Below, piece by piece: positions 31,415-37,653 of a stretch of 37,653 bases of DNA; position 1 is the first letter of the stretch, and the number at the start of each line of letters is the position of its first letter. The DNA lies in NCBI GenBank assembly GCA_021769425.1, contig JAETSX010000036.1, forward strand, positions 1 through 37,653, given 5' to 3'. The translations under genes were made by a program, and so were the position numbers. The stretch comes from Eubacterium sp. (GTDB taxonomy: Bacteria > Bacillota > Clostridia > Lachnospirales > Lachnospiraceae). The notes beneath the pieces were generated by a model that did not search any database, was not told the DNA's origin, and worked only from the letters and a program-made list of their open reading frames with translations.

Positions 31415-31828
31415 TTATCTATTTTTTCTTAATTTCATTCCAAATACGCTTCCTATGACTATCTCAATAATAAATATACCTTCAATTGCGATTCGCAAAC
31501 CAAAAGCATATAGTATAATATACAGTTGACATGTAATAAATATTATTTGCAAGAACATATTAGAGTAATCGAGCAATATCCACTTAACATCTTTAAACCA
31601 TTTATAACTTACATATCGCAAAATACATTTTCCATAAATGAAAAAAAGGACTGCAATCAACGGAAATAAGAATATATGAATCTTACTTACTATAGAGGTC
31701 GGAACTGTCCCCTGCCACTGAATTGCAATTTTACTGTCTAATATAAAATACATTACCGTTCCTGATATTACATTCATGCTAGTGATAATTGCACTTGCAA
31801 AATCATATTTATTCCATTCTTTTTTCAT
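31415..31828 (-). CDS. Small integral membrane protein (DUF1648-like)
   Basis: 137 aa from the ATG at 31828 (AGGAG upstream); a slightly longer frame exists. Four hydrophobic segments (about 10-28, 48-66, 78-98, 108-128). The segment SKIAIQWQGTVPTSIVSKIHIFLFPLIAVLFF resembles the DUF1648 signature (P-x-x-x-HW-x-x-G...SK) found in SdpI-type proteins. The function is unknown. Low GC. Confidence 0.6.
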   Translation of the reverse strand: MKKEWNKYDFASAIITSMNVISGTVMYFILDSKIAIQWQGTVPTSIVSKIHIFLFPLIAVLFFIYGKCILRYVSYKWFKDVKWILLDYSNMFLQIIFITCQLYIILYAFGLRIAIEGIFIIEIVIGSVFGMKLRKNR

Positions 31829-31903
31829 GTCATCACTCCTAACCCGGATCAACCGGAAAAGTTTTGCATTTCCTCCATGTTGCGATTATAATTAAAGAAA
31901 ACG

Positions 31904-33180
31904 ATGGAAGATGTTTTCATGTTACTTACGGATAAATACGCTGACAAAATTTATGACACTCTTACCTGTTATGACCGCGTGATCATTCAAGGGTACATTC
32001 CTGGATGGAGCCACGCGGAGGGCATGACCAGTTATCTTAATGCCAACAGCATCCGTATTTTTGATTATTCCAGCTTTTCACAGCCCTTTACGGAACAAAT
32101 TCGTGAAAACGCACAACGCATTGCCGATGAAAATGGCATCGAAATCGAATTCATCCGTAAACTCCGGGCTTTCCGTAAGGATGACCGTATTCAGCAGATC
32201 ATTTCAGATACCGGTAAAACAGAGGGGCTGGTTCACATCTTTTCTGCCATGGAACAATGCAATGCTTATAAACCATGGCATGATAAAACAACCGAAAAGA
32301 CATTCCTGAAGTTTGACCAGAGCAAATGTCTTCATTATTACTTTTACTTTATTGACAAAGAACCTGGCCTGTGTTATCTGCGCTTACCCACGTGGGCTCC
32401 GCTTCGCCTGCAGTTTTATATAAACGGACACAATCTCCTTGCGCACAAGCTGCAAAAGAAAGATATCCATTACCGTATGCATGGCAATGCTTTTCTTGAA
32501 GTCTCTGATGTGGAAACAGCCCAAAAACTTTCAGAACGCATCAACCCGGAAGACTTCCATAAAGTTCTTGATGTTTTTGCAAAACGGTATTGCCCTGCAG
32601 CTGAGAATCTTGGTCTCAGCTACACATGGACGGTACAGCGGATCGAGTGCGCAACAGATATCATGTTCAAGCAGCCCAGTGAACTGGCTCCTCTTTATGA
32701 TGGGATTGTCAGGACTGCGATCTTTACTGTGAAACCGGACAACATTGCCTCTTTCCTCGGACAGCGTATTACTTACAATTGTAAGAAAGAGATCGGCGCC
32801 AACTATAACCAGCGGATTCTTGGCACAAGGATCAAACACCATATGGGTGATGTGTCAATTAAAATGTACGATAAGTTCGGCCATGTCTTACGGATAGAAA
32901 GCGCCTGCAATATTTTTTTGCAGAACATGATCCTCAGATATTAGAAGCCATCAGCCGGGGAGAATATATGACTTTTGGGATGCAGGGAAAAGATATTCGC
33001 CAGTGCCTGGGAGATATCAGCGCCTCAGCTATGTCCAGAATATTCAAGCGTTTGCGTCTTCATGGAATTATTGAGTGCGTAAAAGGAACTTATAAATACT
33101 TTCCAACAGTCTACGGCAAAGAGATCATCGCAGCCGGACTTACAATCAGAAACCTTGTGCTTATACCAACATTGGCATAG
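31904..33180 (+). pseudogene. Large protein of unknown, mobile-element-like family; internal deletion and frameshift
   Basis: The first part (31904-32944) reads MLLTDKYADKIYDTLTCYDRVIIQG... to TRIKHHMGDVSIKMYDKFGHVLRIES, then falls out of frame. In another frame the text resumes as FFAEHDPQILEAISRGEYMTFGMQGKDIRQ and continues through a C-terminal winged helix (ISASAMSRIFKRLRLHGIIECVKGTYKYFPT...LVLIPTLA) to 33180. I recall this as a roughly 500-residue family found in many copies in some genomes, without known function. The middle of about 90 residues seems deleted near 32913. Confidence 0.65.
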
Positions 33181-33480
33181 GTATTTTTCTGCGCAAAATT
33201 TTGCCATTTTGCACTAAAAATCATTTATAAGTGGCCTAACTGTCTACGCTTAGCTATATACGTTACCACATACCGCCCAAGACTCGCTACGGATGGATGG
33301 CCATTCCTTATCCGGCAGGGATTCCACCTGTTACCCCACACGCCCTTCGCAGGGCGCGCCACCAGTTTACAATTTTCTTATTTTTGAAAAAAATACAAAC
33401 TTAATCTCTTTGCGGTATAATTTAAGCATCCAAACAAAAATCAACACGAAAAGTTATGAGTTTGTATCTACCGCTTATTA
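33181..33480. other. Intergenic, structured end region of the decayed element
   Basis: No gene is supported. A GC-rich segment with a GCCCTTCGCAGGGC hairpin (about 33351-33364) follows the winged-helix fragment and may be the end of the same mobile element. A lone TATAAT at 33416 lacks a good -35 box. Confidence 0.4.
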
Positions 33481-33665
33481 TATTACTCCGGCGGTTAAAT
33501 ATCGCAGTTTTTACTTGTCTGAATTTCCATCTGCCACGTTGTGCCCGATAAAGCGGGGCAGACCCTCATCAATCGTTGTAACCCTCGCTACAATTCATTT
33601 TTCCGCCTTGCAGATAAAAATTTATCCTACGTTAAATTCTGCGATATTTAACTGCCGGAGTAATA
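33481..33665. repeat. Dispersed palindromic (MITE-like) element, copy D, complete
   Basis: 185 bp bounded by 27-bp terminal inverted repeats at 33481-33507 and 33639-33665 (left TATTACTCCGGCGGTTAAAT..., right its near-perfect complement, one mismatch). Inside is a GCCCGATAAAGCGGGGC hairpin. It encodes nothing. This is the reference copy for the related copies at 2037, 6209 and 31114. Confidence 0.8.
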
Positions 33666-33738
33666 CCTTAAAGATTCCGTTTTTAACAGACTGTTTTTAT
33701 ATTTTCAGGATTAATTTTCCACTGCCTCCAAGCCAACC

Positions 33739-34110
33739 GCCAGGAACCTGTTTCTGCCAGTCATCTCCATTTTGACTCTGGACATTGAGGTTTCTTATTA
33801 TAAAGGGAAGACCTTCTGATCCATGGAGGAACACCGGATCCGCAGTAAGGAAAGGATCGAACGGCTGGTGAATCTAATCCGTCTGTCCTACAGCGTCATG
33901 CCCCTGCTTCCCTACAGTGATGAAACCTTTTCCGAATATAAGTCTTCCAGTGCCCGGGAAACCTGGTATGAAATTGGCCAGCAAATCCAGGCGGATATCA
34001 TTTTATGCAGTTTCAGGAGATTTCTCGAAACTATTAAAAATTGTTTTGTCCTGATAAAGGTTGTAGAAGACTACATTTTATCAGGTTTTAGGAAATTTCA
34101 AAAGTTGTAA
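33739..34110 (+). pseudogene. Transposase C-terminal remnant
   Basis: The plus strand reads LFLPVISILTLDIEVSYYKGKTF, then an in-frame TGA at 33817, then MEEHRIRSKERIERLVNLIRLSYSVMPLLPYSDETFSEY...SGFRKFQKL to 34110. The IEVSYY-x-K motif and following helices look like the end of a DDE transposase (IS4-like group; exact family not determined). The N-terminal catalytic part is absent and the stop interrupts the rest. Confidence 0.55.
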
Positions 34111-34244
34111 ACTGGTGTTATCACTAGACAAAATGTAATAATATCTCCTTTACATGAAAAACCTCATGCGCATTTTCAGCTATTTGTTGTTACCCACATT
34201 CTAACCATTTTTGTGAATAACTTTGGATTAAAATTTAGGGCGGT

Positions 34245-34273
34245 TATGATTTTTCATCATTATAAAAATCATA
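34245..34273 (-). terminator. AT-rich hairpin at the end of the reductase gene
   Basis: TATGATTTTT (34245-34254) and AAAAATCATA (34264-34273) form a 10-bp stem overlapping the stop codon of the carrier-reductase gene. It is AT-only and lacks a separate T-tract, so it is a weak candidate. Confidence 0.3.
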
Positions 34274-35723
34274 CATAATTTATACTTTTAACATAGTTGT
34301 AAGCTCTCTTCAAATGGATTTGTTTTACCCTTTTCCATCTAAAACCGACCTTTCTCAGCGCCTTGACTGTCATATCTTGCCTGATTGTATATTTGTTTTT
34401 CATTATGGAATCAAATATTTCACAGTTGAACAAAATCTGATCAAAGGCTTCCCTAATCACTTCGTTACTCACATTTTCTCTATAGTATCTACAGATTTCC
34501 TCTGCATCCATAACCTTGAAATTCACTGACCTATCTGTGACATTTTTGATCAATTTATCAAAACGAACCTTATGTGGGTGTATCATATGATAGGTCTGAT
34601 TGCTTCCTGATGCGTAGAGCATGAGGCGAACTATTCCTCTGGCAATTTGATCTACCATACTAATATCTACCTTATATTCATTTATATCCGGAATGAGTTT
34701 TAACATATTAAGTGCCTTTATAAAAATGTATACACTGCTATCTTCTATATTTTTCTGAAATTTACCATTTGTACTATCAAATAGGATTCCATTCAGCCGA
34801 TAAATTTCGGCGTTAATTCCCTGCTCTCTGTAACTGTACAAAAGCTGTTCTGCGTCAAATTTTGACTGCAGATAATTGTTGTCTAATTTTTGACCCGCAT
34901 CAAAATCAAATTCAGTATAAATAGTACGACCGATATCGGGTTGCTCACCAAAAATTATTCCAATAGAAGACACATGATGGATATCCTTCTTTTTTCCGTT
35001 CTTTGAAAAATTCGCTATAGACCTCACTATTTCAACATTTGTAGCGATAAAATCATTTGTTTTACCCATATGTTTTACCATGGCTGCACTATTTAATACA
35101 GCCTCAACTGATACTGCCATCTCCTTCCAGACTTGTTCAGAAAGTCCGAAATATTCCTTTGTTAGATCCCCCGCATAGCAGTGCAGTCTATTACCATTCT
35201 CATAGATATTTCCAAAATAAAAATTTTGAACTTCTGCCACTCGCTTTGCCGCGGCATCATCATCTTCTGCTCTGGCTATAACGACCACCGTACAATCAGT
35301 ATTCTCTAAAAACTCCCTTAAAATATATGCCCCTAAATATCCTGTTGCCCCCAACAGTAATACTGACTTGTATTTCTGCTCTCTGCATCTTTTCAGTGTT
35401 AATCTTCTGATATCACATTTATAATTCTTTACCTCTCTTTTATCTTGATAGACTTTTTCATGCTTCTGAAATATAAATTTAAGTCTATCCTCAGCCCATG
35501 TAGGATTCAGCTTCATTGTTGAAGCAATAGAATGAATGGTTGCAGTCTCAAAAACCTCTTTAATATCAAGTTCATATTTATTGCTAAGCTGGCTGATGAT
35601 ATCCATTGCTTGAAGAGATGTTCCTCCTAAGTCAAAGAAATCATCATCCAAACCAAATTCTACATCTGGTAAAGTCTTTTTCCATAGTTCATATAGCAGT
35701 TTTTCTTCATATGTACCTTCCAT
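34269..35723 (-). CDS. NRPS-type carrier protein-thioester reductase didomain
   Basis: 484 aa. An N-terminal peptidyl carrier domain (1-75) has the phosphopantetheine site DLGGTSLQAM (Ser36). From about 118 a short-chain-dehydrogenase-type thioester reductase follows: NAD(P) loop GATGYLG (126-132), HHVSS (Ser253/254) and the catalytic Tyr285-x3-Lys289 in NNYLQSKFD. Such domains release a carrier-bound chain by NADPH reduction to an aldehyde or alcohol. It is normally fused to a synthetase; here it is a separate protein. SD GGAGGAGCG precedes the start. AT-rich. It lies 9 bp after the thioesterase gene. Confidence 0.92.
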   Translation of the reverse strand: MEGTYEEKLLYELWKKTLPDVEFGLDDDFFDLGGTSLQAMDIISQLSNKYELDIKEVFETATIHSIASTMKLNPTWAEDRLKFIFQKHEKVYQDKREVKNYKCDIRRLTLKRCREQKYKSVLLLGATGYLGAYILREFLENTDCTVVVIARAEDDDAAAKRVAEVQNFYFGNIYENGNRLHCYAGDLTKEYFGLSEQVWKEMAVSVEAVLNSAAMVKHMGKTNDFIATNVEIVRSIANFSKNGKKKDIHHVSSIGIIFGEQPDIGRTIYTEFDFDAGQKLDNNYLQSKFDAEQLLYSYREQGINAEIYRLNGILFDSTNGKFQKNIEDSSVYIFIKALNMLKLIPDINEYKVDISMVDQIARGIVRLMLYASGSNQTYHMIHPHKVRFDKLIKNVTDRSVNFKVMDAEEICRYYRENVSNEVIREAFDQILFNCEIFDSIMKNKYTIRQDMTVKALRKVGFRWKRVKQIHLKRAYNYVKSINYV

Positions 35724-35732
35724 CGCTCCTCC

Positions 35733-36434
35733 TTACATCTCCATTCCCTTAACTTTTTTGCCAATGATTTCTGCCAATTCCCCGGAAGACTCTTCAAGAA
35801 AAAAGTGCCCTCCGTTTACTGTGTAGATCTCAAGTTTTGATAATTCGTTGTAATCGTTGACAATGGTAACTGGATCAACAAGCTGATCATTCTTTCCAAA
35901 TATCAGAAACTGTTTTCCATCAGGAACAATAGGGTTATCTAATAGATACTCCATGACAATATTATATTCTTGCTGCACTATTTCCTGCTTGTACTCAGAC
36001 AGCTGACGTAACATTCCTTTTGGCAGATTTGGGAACAAAAGCCTGATATTCTCCTCCACATAAGAGCTTATATAACTTTCAAATCCGTCAGCTGCAGATT
36101 TATTAATGATTGATGAACCCAGGAATACTGATTTCACATTAGTGCGCCCTACTTCACGGCTTTTCAGATATACTGCATAGGCGATGATTCCGCCTATGCA
36201 ATGTCCATATAAGATAACTGATCCATTATCATAATTTATCTGCCTCATTACATCAGCAACTACTTCATTCATGTCCCCATAAAGAGGCTCTTTTCTTCTT
36301 TTTCCATGTCCCTTTAATTCAATAGGTATTATTTTAGCTCTGGCGCCAAATTTGTTCTGCAGTTTTTCCTTAAGTATCATAAAACAAGAAACATCTGCAC
36401 CTGCATATGGAATCAAATATATATTGATCATCAT
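35733..36434 (-). CDS. Type II-like thioesterase with Cys nucleophile
   Basis: 233 aa, alpha/beta-hydrolase. The nucleophile elbow reads GHCIGG (77-82), so Cys79 replaces the usual Ser. Asp183 (FGKNDQLVDP) and His210 (NGGHFF) complete the triad. N-terminal IPYAGADVSCF and IELKGHGKRRKEPLYGD match external NRPS thioesterases. These usually clear misprimed carriers; a Cys nucleophile is also known in some product-forming thioesterases. AAGGTGAATT precedes tandem ATGs. It is 11 bp downstream of the synthetase remnant. Confidence 0.9.
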   Translation of the reverse strand: MMINIYLIPYAGADVSCFMILKEKLQNKFGARAKIIPIELKGHGKRRKEPLYGDMNEVVADVMRQINYDNGSVILYGHCIGGIIAYAVYLKSREVGRTNVKSVFLGSSIINKSAADGFESYISSYVEENIRLLFPNLPKGMLRQLSEYKQEIVQQEYNIVMEYLLDNPIVPDGKQFLIFGKNDQLVDPVTIVNDYNELSKLEIYTVNGGHFFLEESSGELAEIIGKKVKGMEM

Positions 36435-36445
36435 TTTAATTCACC

Positions 36446-37560
36446 TTAATATATTGTAATATTTTCTTCTTCAAGGTATGCTGCTATCTCTCTTATTGAA
36501 ACTCCCTCCATAAATTTTCTTATATCAAGTTCCTTATCTGTATTGAGATTTGAAATAAGTTGAATTGCCTTGAGTGAATCTCCTCCTACTTTGTAGAAAT
36601 CATCCGTTACACTAAACTCTTCTGTGCCAAGCACTTCTGCCCATTTTTTTAAAAGAACCCTCTCCATTTCATTCTTAGGTTTCTGGCTCTTTCCAATTCT
36701 TTCTGATGTTGCCTTTGGAAGAGGAAACAACTTTTTAGACACTTTCCCGTTGGCACTGAGAGGAAATGAATCTAGCTGAATTATTCTGCCCGGCACCATA
36801 TACTTTGCAAGGTATTTTCTTGAATAATCAATAACCGCTCTAACTTTCTCCTTTGAAAGAAATTCATTCCTATAATCCTTGTGAGCAACGAGCACACTCT
36901 GGCCATAAAGCTCATTCTCACTTCCTGCAGTAGGAAAACTCTCTACTCCATAGAATCCATTCTCTTTAAGAATACCTAGCCATTGTTCTGCAGTAAGCAG
37001 CGGTGCGTTCTGCTTAAGTCTGAAATCATTGTAATCAGAAAATCCATCAATCATTGACGTTGTTATCATCTGAAGACGATTGTTTCTGTTCTGCTCAAGG
37101 AATATAATCATTCCACCTGGCTTGAGCATATTTCTAATATACTTAAGTGTGACATTCAAATATTTTGCATCGTGAAGCATGTTGGCTGCCATGATAACAT
37201 CATATTGTTCAAGATCATAGCCCTGCTCCTGTGGTGACAGGTTTATGTTGAAAATGTCATAAATAATTTTATCAGCATATTGGGCATAGATTTTCTTTGC
37301 GGTATCAGTAAAGAATGTTGAAAGATCCGTGTACATATAAGATATATCACAGTTCTCAAGTCGTTTGAGAACGCTTGCAGTTGTACCTCCAATTCCAGCT
37401 CCAGTTTCAAGAATCTTAACATCTCTCTTGCCATCAACAAATACTGCAATAATTTCCGCCACAATAGTGTTAAAATATTCAGCAATTGGATTTGTTCTGT
37501 ACAAATTTTCTGCCACATCCCATTTTCCTTCTGGGAAAAGAAGATTAAGCCTGAATTATT
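36446..37560 (-). pseudogene. NRPS remnant: methyltransferase - adenylation C-terminal part - carrier
   Basis: An open frame from GTG at 37516 gives 356 aa. Order: SAM methyltransferase of the type inserted in adenylation domains (MAENLYRTNPIAEYFN, SAM loop LETGAGIGGTT at 36-46), adenylation motifs A9 (KYLAKYMVPGRI) and A10 (SANGKVSKK, Lys258), then a carrier with VGGDSL (Ser314). Homologous text (FRLNLLFPEGKWD) continues upstream of the GTG but meets TAA near 37560, so the substrate-binding half of the adenylation domain and any condensation domain are missing. The carrier and methyltransferase could still be expressed. Confidence 0.8.
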
Positions 37561-37653
37561 CACGGTACAACAGCATCAACCGCTGAGCCCCGGACAGTTA
37601 CTGTATTTTAATTGAATATTGTCTTTCACTTATTTGGTGAATAGAAAAAGACC
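37517..37653. other. Right-edge sequence, possible insertion-sequence end
   Basis: About 90 bp beyond the stop near 37560 shows no NRPS homology. The edge carries GGTGAATAGAAAAAGACC, which resembles an IS terminus (inverse GGTCTTTTTCTATTCACC). The element itself would lie outside the window, so this is only a suggestion. Confidence 0.35.

Overview
The window is chromosomal DNA of an anaerobic Firmicute, most likely Lachnospiraceae (Clostridium cluster XIVa). The 5' end of a 16S rRNA gene at the left edge has the look of that group, and so do the gene set and consensus-like sigma-A promoters with 17-bp spacers. Most genes lie on the minus strand, so operons read from high to low coordinates.

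Layout, left to right. 1-935: 5' end of an rRNA operon (minus) preceded by two tRNA-Ser genes and three strong promoters. 1038-2165: decayed IS3-type insertion sequence abutting ispD. 2158-8716: ispD, tsaD, a small membrane protein, rnz and a zinc-binding protein, then (past a repeat-rich gap) rimI, tsaB, tsaE and a YcxB-like gene. All three dedicated genes of the bacterial t6A tRNA pathway (tsaB, tsaD, tsaE) are here. 8888-14488: the complete riboflavin block ribU-ribD-ribE-ribBA-ribH, led by a promoter and an FMN riboswitch and closed by a hairpin terminator. 14501-16690: tex. 16818-21681: small membrane, PepSY, DUF975, metalloprotease-like and DUF2752 proteins. 21712-26150: ACT-domain protein, hom, an ApgM-type phosphomutase homologue and lysC, a threonine/aspartate-family operon in which the ApgM homologue probably acts as homoserine kinase. 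26158-28824: a ydjGHI-like SPFH/zinc-ribbon/TPM module whose ydjG-like member is broken. 28861-30190: prfB with a programmed frameshift that uses UAA instead of the usual UGA.

From about 30.4 kb the window becomes accessory: an acetyltransferase, a DUF1648-like membrane protein, at least two decayed mobile-type genes, two copies of a palindromic MITE-like repeat, and at the right edge an AT-rich remnant of a nonribosomal peptide synthetase (NRPS) cluster. The cluster has a truncated synthetase (methyltransferase, end of the adenylation domain, carrier), a discrete thioesterase with Cys in place of the usual Ser nucleophile, and a discrete carrier-thioester reductase protein that would release an aldehyde or alcohol.

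Two features cut across the window. First, gene junctions carry many short tandem repeats (units of 30-69 bp), several of which duplicate a ribosome binding site plus start codon or the 3' end of a gene; at tsaD-ispD this creates two tandem 15-codon micro-ORFs. Second, two families of dispersed inverted-repeat elements occur in four and three copies. All family names are from reading the sequence and memory; no database search was run.
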